A stretch of DNA of 64,000 nt from the NCBI GenBank assembly GCA_010093515.1, contig MU001674.1, positions 234,246 through 298,245 of the forward strand. Reading direction: 5' to 3'. The stretch comes from Lineolata rhizophorae. Its lineage: Eukaryota; Ascomycota; Dothideomycetes; Lineolatales; Lineolataceae. The translations under genes and the position numbers were made by a program. Below, one piece after another: positions 46,108-56,426 of this stretch (position 1 is its first letter; the number at the start of each line of letters is the position of its first letter). Below the pieces are notes generated by a model that was given only the letters and a program-made list of their open reading frames with translations, ran no database searches and was not told the DNA's origin.

Positions 46108-49100
46108 TCAAAAATCAAGCAGGTCGCCCATCATGGACCGCTGGTATTTCTCAACCACTTCACCACATCTCACGAGCACACCTGCAGCCAGCATGCGAAC
46201 TCTCTCACTTTCTTCATCACCCCCACCAAACCGCTCAAAGATTAGACGCGTCCACTCCTGCGTCTCCACGAGCTCCTTGGCATGCTCTCTCGATATTCTC
46301 TCCTTGTCTTCGTTGACATCGAGTAAGATTAAAAACGAGAACAACAACGCCTCAAGCACGGGAAAGTTATCCGAGGCCGATGCTCGCACGGACAACAAAA
46401 GATCCCAGAATTCAGATGTCATTTGCGGCAATGAGAGCGTAGATGGGCCTGAAGCATGAAGCAAGAGGGCTAGCGTTCGTAGAAAGGGCGGCAGCAGCTC
46501 AGTGGAGAAGTATAGGTTGTCCGTCCCATATGCCTGCAGCCGGGCCCACCACCGGCCTGTGAGCGGGAAGAACATATTTTGCGCGACGATTTTGGCCAGT
46601 TCGTTCGGAATTGCCTTCTTTCGCTTCTTTTCGACTTCCATTCGCGACGAGAAAGTGCGGACCTTGAGTGCGTTCGGCCCGCTCAGTTTATCGGCCGCGT
46701 CGAGAGCCATAGGCTCCAGTAAAGCGTGTTCGAGGTTCTTCGTAAGCCTGTTTACCGGTGAAGATGCGGAGTATTCGCCCGAGTAAATTTTGTGTAGCTT
46801 GTCAGGGAGTTTATTAGACGGGAATGGCACCGTTCCTTGGCTAGAGGGTCGCTGCCCGTCTTCGCCATCATTCGAAAAGCCAGCTAGCTCCCGGGCTCCA
46901 AGGCCGAGAGCTGAAAGTATAGAAATACGCTGGTTTAGCGAGTAATCGCCTTCAAAAAAATTGCGTGAAAACCATTGGCCCACGCTTGCCGGCTGAGCTA
47001 AGAGCACGGCAATAAGAGCATCCCGGCGTAAGTCCTCGAAATTATCGCGCTCGTACTGGTCGTTAAGGCCTGCTAAAACATTGGCGAGTTCATCGATGTG
47101 ATCTAGGACTTCCTTGCCGAAAGTGGCCTTGCGCCGAATTAAGTCGGGGGCAGTGTTTAGAGCAAGCATATGCCGGTCATAATTTTCGGTATCTCGAAGG
47201 CCGGCGATAAGATCGCGGATGTAGCTTTTCGAGGTCAGTCAACATGAGCAACACTTGATCGATGCGCCAGAATAGAACTTACACGGGTGCCCTAGGCTTA
47301 TCCCTTTGGATGAGAGTAGGATCTTCCTCGTCGTCTTCTGGGTCAGAGTCTGGCTTCGCATACGGCACAAGATCATCCTCTTCCCCTCCAGATTCGTCTT
47401 CGACTTCCACTATTCTCGGACCTTTAATTTCTGTTATTCTTGGACTCGCGCTGGCATTTGACGGGGATTGCTTGGATATCGTTGGCTTTTTTGACTTTGA
47501 TCTCCTCCCAGTGGTACCCTGAGTGTTCGAAAGGCCCTGCTTTCTGTCGGTAGACTGCGTGAAGGTACTTCGAAGATCATCGATGGAACCCATCTCGTCC
47601 TTGACCCTAACAAGTTGCAAGTACCACTTTGCTTCTGGAGTTTCCGTGTCTTCAATTTTGAAGTCCATTCTATTCTCGGGTGTATCCACAAGCTCTGATA
47701 ATGCTGTTCCAACTATCATTCCGAGAAATCGAGCCCGTGGAGACGGCGATGCCAATCGGGAAGAAACACCATTCATATGTACGCTAGATCGTGCAACCGT
47801 GAAAAGAAGCATCCGGTTAGCTCTATGGACGTAGCTTGCCAAGAGCAGGAGGACCTGGCAGATTGCTATTCCTAGTTAGTTGCAAAGAAATGAAAGTTGA
47901 GGAATTGAACATGCCTTCCTGTTGGATGATGGGAGTATGCTTAATGTACAACGAGTCGCTGAACTGCGTTATAGCCTTTTCAAGGACTGCGGAGACAGTA
48001 TCTACCGCAAGTAAGCCTCTAATCACCTGAGAAGGCTTCGAAGAAATTTACCAGCTTTGGGCGAAAGCGCTAATACTAATGCACGCAGCAGATCGAAACT
48101 GCCATCAGCGCCGAGTGATGCGGGAGATAATAGCCACGAAATAAGTTTGTTCTCGAGGCTTTCACTGTGCGCGTAAATAGCCCTTAGCAATGCGGCTGAT
48201 CCACCGATTGCTTTTGTCGGTTGCAAGCCCCCCGGAAGCCCATCTTCAGGCTTTGGCGGTAAAACTTCAACGTTCAAGAAGGCCAAAGTCGAACTAAGGA
48301 ATTGCTGTTGCTGGTATGATGACATATGCTTTAGAAGCGCCTCAATTCTCTGCATGCTATTGTCACCCGACACCAATATAGAGCGGTAAAACTCCGAAAT
48401 TACCTGTCCTGTCGTACTGATCAGCTAGTTTTACGGATCTATAGGAAAGTGCGAGACCTACTGGAATATCCCAAGCTGAACGTTTTGGCCAGAAGCTCAG
48501 CAAGCGCTGACCAACCAGTGGAATCTCCTATGCCAAGCATAAACGCCATTTTGGCGCAATTTAGACCAAGCCATGATGCAAATTGGCTTCCCGAAGCGGT
48601 CCACGACTCCTTTCTGACCTCCTTCCTACCCTTCAGCGCATCTTCCGCCTGCGCCGCTGCAGAGACAACCTTGCCTGACGCGATGAGCGAGATGTATTCT
48701 TTCCAGAGCATGGTTTTTTGCACTTCAGCGACCTCTGCTTTGCGTATTTCAGACCACAAGGTTTGTGATGTGCTGTCCCCATCTAGGACATGCTCAAGCA
48801 GTTCTAATGAGTCTCTGATGTGACGATCGATATTCCGAGAAGCCTTCGTGGCATCCTGGCCCGCGAAATCTTGTTCTGTAGCGAGAGCTCGTAGACGAGC
48901 TATGATTGCCCCGATGCCACTCACGCTTCGCAGGCTTGTGGCGAGCAATCTTTTAAAGTTTATGTCTGATTGGCCAAGCTGAAGCGTAGACCAAAAGTTG
49001 GGGGCAATCGAGTTGACGAGTACGGATACAATCTGTGATGATACTGGCCCGGGAACTTTTATTGAAAATAGCGCTGAGTCTTTTCCGTCTTTCTTCGCGA

Positions 49101-49296
49101 AGTAGTTCAGTGCGTCTTGGACATCATCAAAGTTGGGTTGTGATTTGAGTATTTCAAGCAACGACTTCGGCGATTGGCCTTTCGAAAGGTCAGCTCCGCT
49201 GTTGTCCTGTTCATTCGGCGTCGTAGATCGGACAGGTATCTCCTCGATTATCCTCGGTTTAGTAACAGTCTTCACTGGTGTGAGGAGACCTTCCAT
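46108..49296 (-). CDS. TEL2: Telomere length regulation protein Tel2
   Basis: CDS complement(join(46108..47224,47283..47865,47915..47986,48052..48408,48462..49296)), 987 aa. Tel2, with Tti1 and Tti2, is the co-chaperone that matures PIKK kinases (TOR, ATM, ATR). The diagnostic region is SLYIKHTPIIQQE, ASYVHRANRMLLFTVARSS, then SPRARFLGMIVGTALSELVD and the C-terminal YIRDLIAGLRDTENYDRH block. Start MEGLLTPVKTVTKP fits the family. Introns 1 and 2 are the least certain: the chosen acceptors (48409, 47987) keep phase and give SRQVISEFYR and SPKAVLEKAITQF. Intron 3 (47914..47866) is GC-AG. Length matches the family. It diverges from UBA3 with 274 bp between starts. Confidence 0.87.
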
Positions 49297-49570
49297 CTTT
49301 GCTGAGGGCCTTCCGTCAGTGAGTTCTTAGGTTGTTTCTTGGCAAATGTGTGGAAGGTCCTAGCTGCAAACTGCGGAGGCAGATGCTCCCAGACTAACCC
49401 GGCTATAGTAAAGTGTGATGTGTTCGGCATAGACGCGGTAAGCGCTATCGCGCTTACGATAACACGCGCGACCATCTCCCGACGTGCCCTTCCAAGTTTC
49501 TTAGCACCACTCCACCAACTGCACGATATTATTGGAATAGGTTGAGGCGGTGCCTCCTGTTGGTGGCAAC
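49297..49570. promoter_or_regulatory. Compact TEL2-UBA3 bidirectional promoter
   Basis: The two divergent ATGs are 274 bp apart, so both promoters and leaders share this segment. An ATG-started minus-strand frame (49613..49272) crosses it, but its product has no recognisable domain, and the canonical TEL2 N-terminus starts later at 49296. Confidence 0.55.
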
Positions 49571-51120
49571 ATGGCCCGAGCACGGTGGTTAGTACCTCTA
49601 CTAATTTATCCATGTATGTGCGCTAAAAAGTGTGTGTAGGGCGTACTTGGATCGGGTGTTGAACAGGACAGGCCCGTTCACTGATCCAGATTGGGTTCCT
49701 GGAGAGGCGCCTTTGGAATCACTCTTAAGAGCGAAGATATTGTAGGTCTAGAGATCTAGGGATCAAAAGGTGTTTTGGAAACCAGTTGCTAACGTGTCGT
49801 AGGGTTATGTACGGCACCTCGGCTGATTACCATAAACGTAACTAAGTCTAATCAGAGTAGTGGTGCCGGAGGTCTGGGCTGCGAGATTCTGAAGAATCTT
49901 GCTCTATCAGGTTTTACAGACATTCATGTCATTGACATGGGTATGTAATGTACCCTTCCTAGCTTAATAACAGAACGCCTAAGATTAGAGTCACAGACAC
50001 CATTGACGTATCGAACCTCAACCGCCAATTCCTCTTCCGTCAAGCCGATGTTGGCAAGCCGAAAGCAGAAGTTGCCGCCCGATTCGTCGAGAAACGCGTG
50101 AGAGGCGTCCGTATAACACCACACTGTTGTAAGATTCAGGACATGGACGAGGACTACTACATGAAGTTCTCGATGGTGATATGCGGCCTGGACAGCATCG
50201 AGGCCCGGCGGTGGATCAACGCGACACTGGTGGGAATGGTGGATGCAGACGACCCGGACAGTCTGAAACCGCTAGTGGACGGTGGAACCGAGGGATTCAA
50301 GGGCCAAGCCCGCGTCGTACTGCCCACCATGACATCCTGCATCGAGTGCCAACTCGACATGCATGCCCCGCGCGCAGCCGTGCCACTCTGCACTCTGGCG
50401 ACCATCCCACGCCAGCCCCAGCATTGCATCGAGTGGGCACAAATCATCGCGTGGGAAGAAGAGCGCAAGGACGACGTTCTCGACACGGACGATCCGGAGC
50501 ATGTCTCGTGGCTATATAGCAAGGCGCTAGAGCGTGCTAATGAGTTCAACATCCCCGGGGTCACGTACTCGATGACGCAAGGCGTCGTCAAGAATATTAT
50601 CCCGGCCATTGCGTCTACAAATGCTATCATCGCTGCTAGCTGCTGTAACGAGGCCTTCAAAATCTGTACGAGCTCGAATCCTTTCCTAGGCACGCCGGAG
50701 TCCACCAACTACATGATGTTCAGTGGCGACGACAGTATATATACATACACATTCGAGCATCTGAAGAAGGATGACTGCCCCGTTTGCGGCAACTTAGCAC
50801 GGCCATTGGAGGTCAATCCGGAGATTACGCTGCGGGAGTTCATCGAAAGCTTGGCAGAACGTCCAGAAGCGTGCGTTTCCAGTCTCGTTTCAGAGGTGAT
50901 TTTACTGCAAGCTAACTAGTCAGACAGGCAACTGAAGAAGCCCACTTTGCGTAGCGAAGCCAAATCACTTTACTATCAGTCTCCACCGCAACTGGAAGAG
51001 CAGACCAGACCCAATCTTGACAAGAAGCTCTCGGAGCTTGTGTCTAACGGCGAGGAGGTGGCCGTGTCAGACCCGGCTTTCCAGATTGACTTCAAATTCA
51101 AGCTTGTCTTCAAGAGCTAG
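49571..51120 (+). CDS. UBA3: NEDD8-activating enzyme E1 catalytic subunit Uba3
   Basis: CDS join(49571..49587,49640..49741,49803..49808,49861..49940,49997..50870,50928..51120), 423 aa. Uba3 with Ula1/NAE1 adenylates NEDD8/Rub1 and forms its thioester, feeding cullin neddylation. The N-terminus [19 protein letters not shown] is canonical. The nucleotide loop [13 protein letters not shown] (39-50) is assembled only if the 6-nt exon 3 (GGTTAT) is included. The catalytic Cys is Cys200 ([12 protein letters not shown]). Zinc ligands are CIEC and CPVC. The C-terminus [12 protein letters not shown] is the ubiquitin-like domain that recruits the E2. All five introns are 52-61 nt with clear donors and branches. 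Length is normal. Confidence 0.92.
49803..49808 (+). other. UBA3: 6-nt micro-exon of UBA3
   Basis: GGTTAT lies between a GTCGTAG acceptor and a GTACGG donor. The upstream intron (49742..49802) has a GCTAACG branch. The downstream intron (49809..49860) has AACTAAG/CTAATC and ends AGTAG. Inclusion yields the invariant LVIGAGG; skipping yields KIFGAGG, which loses two residues of the first Rossmann strand. Confidence 0.82.
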
Positions 51121-51689
51121 AGCCGATTTTTACTGTGGCATCTTGCATTAAGATACGACATCCTATGGATTACGAGATGACGTAGGTGAACTGTCCGTGT
51201 ATACAAAGCTCGGCTAAACAAAATGGGCTAGGAATACAAAATGGAGTTGCAAAATGGAGACCGGGCAAAAGGTGAGGACTACCCTCTAGATAAAGCTAGC
51301 GACAATTGCAGAATTAGGTATTTGCCGTCCGGCGTATGTGAATACTAAGTATGCTTATAATGCAAAGGCATTTTTGAACATTAAAACAAGCCAGAACTCT
51401 GCAAATGCAATGAGGTGAGCGTTCTTACCGGGCAATTAAATAAGATTCTGGACTTCTTGGTTCCCTTGTCCTTTGTCAATGAGTAAGGCGGAAATGATGG
51501 CCTTTTACGTAGCCATACATAATGTTGAACTGCATAGCCAATCAAAATTCGCCATGCGCGAAATAGAGCTTAGCGATTCGGTCTGACGCGCGTCTAGGTG
51601 TGCTGTGCCCCTGGGCGTTCCTGGACCCTTTTCCGCAAAACGGCCACCATTGAGATACCACGCCACACAGCTCTCTCCACGTAACGAAC
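51121..51689. other. Intergenic region upstream of CDC1
   Basis: UBA3 3' end and CDC1 promoter. No gene is supported. Open frames here start at non-ATG codons. Confidence 0.45.
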
Positions 51690-51722
51690 ATGATCCAGAA
51701 GAAGACGGGTCCGAAACGATGA
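51690..51722 (+). promoter_or_regulatory. uORF overlapping the CDC1 start (ATGA)
   Basis: A 10-codon upstream ORF (MIQKKTGPKR, then TGA) stops at 51720-51722, overlapping the main ATG at 51719-51721 as ATGA. The uORF start has A at -3, so it could be recognised; reinitiation or leaky scanning would then set CDC1 output. Confidence 0.5.
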
Positions 51723-53954
51723 ACTTGCGCTATGGAGGCCTGCGATCCACGCGCGATCACTTCCATGCGCCGCCCAGTCTGACCGAGCGTGCCGCAAGCT
51801 TGCTCCACGCCATCCTCAGTCTATCGCCCGCGCTGCACCAGCATGGAAACCGCATGCCTCAGCGGACGCCGAGGAGGTGCGGGTGGTGGAAGAAAGTGCA
51901 CGGGCTGGAAGTGCTAATAACAATTGTGTGGGTGGTGGTACTATACTGGGGCGAACGGAAGGTATTTCAGGAAAGCTTTGACAGCTGTAGGTGGGAAGAT
52001 TGGGAGAAGTGGGTATGTTTCTGAATCTATGCATGAGCAGCTTCGGGAGTGATCTTTTGTAGAGTTGAAGGTGCTGACAAGTGTAATTGTCTTGCAAAAG
52101 CCTCAAGGCGCGACGCCGCACCACCTCGTCTTCGTCGCCGACCCGCAGATCGTCGACCCGCACACCTATCCAGGCCGCCCCTGGCCACTCTCGTCCTTAA
52201 CAGAGGCCTATACCGACCAGTACCTCCGCCGTGCATACACGAACATCCAGACGGAACTGCGACCCTCGACCATCATGTTCCTCGGAGACCTCTTCGACGG
52301 CGGCCGCGAGTGGGGCACGGGCGCATACAAGAGCCCGGAGAAGCGCTACCAGAAGTACGGGCACACCTTCTGGCTACAGGAATTCGAGCGATTCGGGCGC
52401 ATATTCTTCGGGCGGGCGGCGGGCGCACCGCCGGGCCAGCGCATCGTCGCGACGCTGCCCGGCAACCACGACCTGGGCTTCGCGACGGGCGTGCAGCTGC
52501 CCGTGCGCGAGCGCTTCGAGACGTTCTTCGGCGAGGGCAACCGCGTCGACGTGGTCGGCAACCACACGTTCGTGTCGGTGGACACGGTGTCGCTGAGCGC
52601 CAAGGGCCGCGAGAGCGCCGACGAGCGCGTGTGGCGGCCCGCAATGGACTTCCTCGACGGCGTCAGCGACCGGATGGACCGCGCCGTCGAGCGAGAGCTG
52701 CGGCGGCAGAGCGGCCGCCCCCTGGCGGACAAGTGGCGGTGGCCGGCGTCGGTGATGGACTCGGCCGAGGTGCCCGCAGGCGTGCGGCCGCCACCCCTCG
52801 TCCGTCCGGAGGACCACAACGAGCGCTTCCCCACCATCCTCCTCACGCACGTCCCGCTGTACCGCGACAGAGGGACGCCCTGCGGGCCGCTCCGCGAACG
52901 TTCGCCGCCGTCGCCGCCGGCGCCCGGCCAGACCGCGCCACCCGCCGTCGACCCGCCCAACGCCCTCTCTATCGCCGCCGGCTACCAGTACCAGAACGTC
53001 CTCTTCCCGGACATCACGCAGACCATCGCGGACAAGATCGGGCCGTCGCTCCAACGCGCCTTCTCCGGCGACGACCACGACTACTGCGACGTCGTGCACC
53101 GGGACCTCGCCCCACCACCTACAACTGGCGACGGCGACGCTAGCACCGGCAGCGGCAGCGCCAGGGGCAGCGTCCGCGAGATCACGGTCAAGTCACTCTC
53201 GTGGGCCATGGGCGTCCGTCACCCCGGCTTCCTGCTAGCCAGTCTGTGGAACCCCGTCGACACGCGCGGGCGCCCGCTAGGCTCCTCCGCCGGTGCTGCG
53301 GCGGCGGCCGAATCCGATACGGTGCAGACGCGCCTCTGCCTCCTGCCAGACCAGCTAGCCATCTTCATCCGCTACGCGCTACTAGCGGGGGCCACGGTCG
53401 TGCTGCTCGCGCTAAGGGCCCTTGTGCGCGCGCTGCGTCGTGGAAGGCTGTTAGCGCCAGAAGGGACGCCTCGGGCAAAGAACGGCGTGGAGGGAGATGG
53501 GTACGAGGATGAAGAGGATGAAGAGGACGAAGATGATGGGATGGGCCGGGATGCTGCGCCGCCGACCTCGGCCTCGGCGAACGGATCCTCGACCCCCTCG
53601 GAGGCGGCCAAGAGCACCACTAGGCGGCGCGCCGCGTCGCTGACGGCGGCTATGGCGATGGCGGAGAGCGGTGGCGGGGGAAGTGGCGGAGGAAGCGCCG
53701 AGGGAGCGTCGTCGAGGGATGGCTCGACGCCGCTGTATGGGGTTCCGCTCATTACGCACGCCGGGTATTTTGGTCCGCCGAGGGGCGGCGGGGGTAGCGG
53801 GGCGGAGAGGGAGAAGTGGGGGTTGGGGGGGAAGAGGACGAGGAGGAGAAGGAGGACGGGGTGGGAGGTCTGGGCGGGTGAGTTTGGGTGGGCGGTGGTG
53901 AGGGTGGGGGGGCTGGTTGGGACGTGGTATGTGTGGCTGGTTAGGAGGTGGTGA
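51719..53954 (+). CDS. CDC1: Cdc1/Ted1-type Mn-dependent lipid phosphatase
   Basis: CDS join(51719..52012,52101..53954), 715 aa. The Cdc1/Ted1/PGAP5 family removes ethanolamine phosphate from GPI-anchor mannoses in the ER/Golgi and affects Mn2+ homeostasis. It has an N-terminal signal anchor (LEVLITIVWVVVLYWGE), then DSCRWEDWEKW|PQGATPHHLVFVADPQ across the 88-nt intron. Metal-binding motifs follow: ADPQ (about 111), GDLFDGG (about 161), GNHD (about 219), THVPLYR and a C-terminal SGDDHDYCD (about 420). After the catalytic domain come a TM helix (LAIFIRYALLAGATVVLLALRAL), an acidic low-complexity linker and a final hydrophobic segment. The acceptor at 52100 was chosen because CTGAC precedes it and the product matches the family; two earlier in-frame acceptors exist. 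GC content rises sharply in exon 2. Confidence 0.88.
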
Positions 53955-54737
53955 GGGAAAGGGGAATGAGAGAGGTTTGGTAGAATTTGTAGCTCCTTTA
54001 CGAAATGGCTCGATTCCGTTTTCTGCATCTAAAGCGGCATTGCTGGTTCAAGGGATATAGGGATGTACATTAATCGGAGCTATAGGGCTTGGGTGTTGCA
54101 GATAGAAATGGGAAGGTGTTCGAATTCCTGGCGAGTCCCGTGACGGCGCGTGCCTTCCCGGCGCCAGGCCCTTGGCCGCTCCGGCCGCCCACAGGCGCCA
54201 GCTCTGCAATTCGACGCGGTCCTTACGCGCGCCGACGCGCTCCTCCCTCGTCCCGTCCGCCTTTAAAAGCGTCCCGCTGCCAAAACGCACAACATGCCCC
54301 TCGACCCTCCTCAACACTACGCCAATGACCCTGACGATAGGCAGACACCCGCGCCTGCTATCACACACGATCCTCCCTCGCTACCGGCCTCGCCGCTACC
54401 CAAGCGCACCAAGATCATCGACGAGGAAAAAGGTGCGCCTGCGGCCGCTGCTTCGTCTCGTCTAGGTGAGTGAATTTAGCTTCACATTTGTTGCTGTCTT
54501 GTCTCGCGCAGGAGTCCATGCTGCGCCCTGCTGGGCGGGTCCCCCTAGGATGAGACAGCATTTTGGCTTTTCTCGTGCCGAGCAGGAACCCTGCCCCGGC
54601 GAGCAGTCAAACATTAAGATCATACTTTGGGCGGGAACGACATCATCGTTTGCGTGTAACTTGAAGTATAAGTCCGTTTACTGCATCCTCAAATTAGCCT
54701 CCTCCACCTGTCCTCCCTCTATTGTAGCTCCATCACG
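53955..54737. other. dUTPase promoter with a possible 5' coding exon
   Basis: An ATG at 54294 opens a 57-codon segment (MPLDPPQHYANDPDD ... SPLPKRTKIIDEEKG) ending at a GTGAGT donor (54466). Its Pro/Ser/Lys style resembles fungal dUTPase N-termini. A chain through a second segment (54512..54665) to 54728 keeps frame with the dUTPase exon, but the middle segment looks non-coding, so this is unproven. Several CGCG cores lie near 54212-54240 (GACGCG, TACGCG). Confidence 0.4.
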
Positions 54738-55731
54738 ATGGCTGGCGAGGCCCCAATGGCTTCGCAGACCACGACGCTGTTCCGCTTCTGCGGCATCCGC
54801 GCACCGCCTCCGTCTATGCTGACTTCAAACGCTGCCGTCCTGCCCGAAGGTGCCGCCGCGGCCGTCACGTCTGTGTCCGCCGCCACGACAGGCTCCTCGA
54901 CCCCGACGCCCATGACTCCGACTCACCCTCACCCGCATCACACGCACAAGCATCACCACCACTCCGCGCATCAGAACGGCATGATGCAGCAGGTCCAAGC
55001 GATGACCATGGCCACCATCGTTGAGTCCGTCCCGCCGCTCCAGGTCAAGAAGCTAGTGCCAAACGCGCGGGCGCCGACACGCGGCTCCGCCTTCGCCGCC
55101 GGATACGATTTGTACAGGTAGGGCGCCTTTCCCACTTTAGCGTCTATCTCCCCGCCTTCCTTCCAGGCATCCAAGCAAGTGTTCCCCTCAAGCATACGCG
55201 CTAACACCCCGGGGGCGATCCCGAAACAAACTTGCAGCGCCGCCCCAGCCACGATCCCCGCGCGCGGCCGCGCCCTCGTCTCCACCGGCATCGCCATCTC
55301 CGTGCCCGCCGGCACTTACGGCCGCGTGGCGCCGCGGTCCGGTCTCGCGGCCAAGCACGGCATCGACGTGGGCGCCGGCGTCATCGACGCCGACTACCGC
55401 GGCGAGGTCAAGGTGCTGCTGTTCAACCTGTCGGAGCTCGACTTCGAGGTCGCCGAGGGCGAGCGCGTCGCGCAGCTTGTCGTCGAGAGGGTGAGTGGGT
55501 CCTTCGTCGGTGGTCTTGGCGTTCTTTTTGGGCTGCTCCCTGGTAGAGCGGATTGGACGACGCAAGGGTTATGGTCGATTGGAATGGTCCTGCTAACGAG
55601 ACGGCCCTGCAATAACCTAGATCTACACTCCGAACGTCGTGGTCGTTGAGGAGCTCGAGGAGAGCGTGCGCGGTGCTGGTGGCTTCGGAAGCACCGGCGG
55701 GTTTGGCGGCGCTCCCACCACGACGTCGTAG
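54738..55731 (+). CDS. DUT1: dUTP pyrophosphatase
   Basis: CDS join(54738..55117,55238..55490,55621..55731), 247 aa from the ATG at 54738. It hydrolyses dUTP to dUMP, keeping uracil out of DNA. All five trimeric dUTPase motifs are present: AGYDLYS (about 120, across intron 1), [40 protein letters not shown] and [10 protein letters not shown]. The N-terminal 90 residues are an unusual extension with Ala/Thr/Pro and a His-rich patch ([18 protein letters not shown]). Introns are 120 and 130 nt with GTAGGG and GTGAGT donors. An upstream exon at 54294 may extend or replace this N-terminus. It sits 3 kb from PCNA, another S-phase gene. Confidence 0.9.
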
Positions 55732-56417
55732 AAACCTTTCACCCCTTGGGAGTTCTGCCGGGATTGGGCATAGTCTCTCGACTGTGTTCATGGCGCTTGG
55801 GTTCTTTCTGGAGGTTCTACTGGCTCTAGGATCCTTTAAGTCTCTAGACGGGCTTCAGTATAAGACAGTGGAGTAAACATTTCCCTTGGGGCTCTAAATG
55901 TGCTTCGAGATGCATAGGGATTTTTTGTTGCGTATACCTCCGTAGCCGAAAGTCCGTTGGATTAAAAGTGAATCTTTGGTTTACGTCTTGAGTTCACCAT
56001 TCAATTACTTATTTTAGCTTGTGGACGTAGGACTTCCCCATAACCTTATGGAGTACAGCCCCATAGCATACACTACCAACACGAAAACTAAAGCCCCTGA
56101 AACCCTTCTGGAACGGTATAATTGTTGAATTTTAGGCTAAGTCGTTAAAGCGCAAAAGGATCCAACATCTACATATTACATAAAAGGTGTTTCCCCAAGA
56201 AACTAGATGCAAACAAGTTCTACCGTCTCTAAGGAATTCTAGTCCCGCATACCCACCCATCCCCGAGCACCTCTAACCATTCATCAGGTCCTCCAGCCAC
56301 AAATCCACCCAACTCTACCACGTGCAGCCCCTTCCTCTACCCGCGCGACCTACTTTTCGCCCACCACCCCTTCTCACCTACCTACCTACCTACCTACCTA
56401 CCTACCTACCTACCTAC
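55732..56417. other. Convergent intergenic region ending in an (ACCT)n repeat
   Basis: No gene is supported. The right end runs into the tetranucleotide repeat that holds the pyridoxal kinase stop codon. Confidence 0.45.
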
Positions 56418-56426
56418 CTACCTACC
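56376..56426 (+). repeat. (ACCT)n tetranucleotide microsatellite
   Basis: About 12.75 units of ACCT. On the minus strand it reads GGTA repeats, which pass through TAG in all three frames. It contains the stop codon (56420-56418) of the pyridoxal kinase gene. Confidence 0.9.

Noticed and set aside
49272-49613. 113-codon minus-strand frame upstream of TEL2
   Set aside because: It overlaps the UBA3 start exon and the TEL2 start. The canonical Tel2 N-terminus begins at 49296 in another frame, and no splice joins the two.
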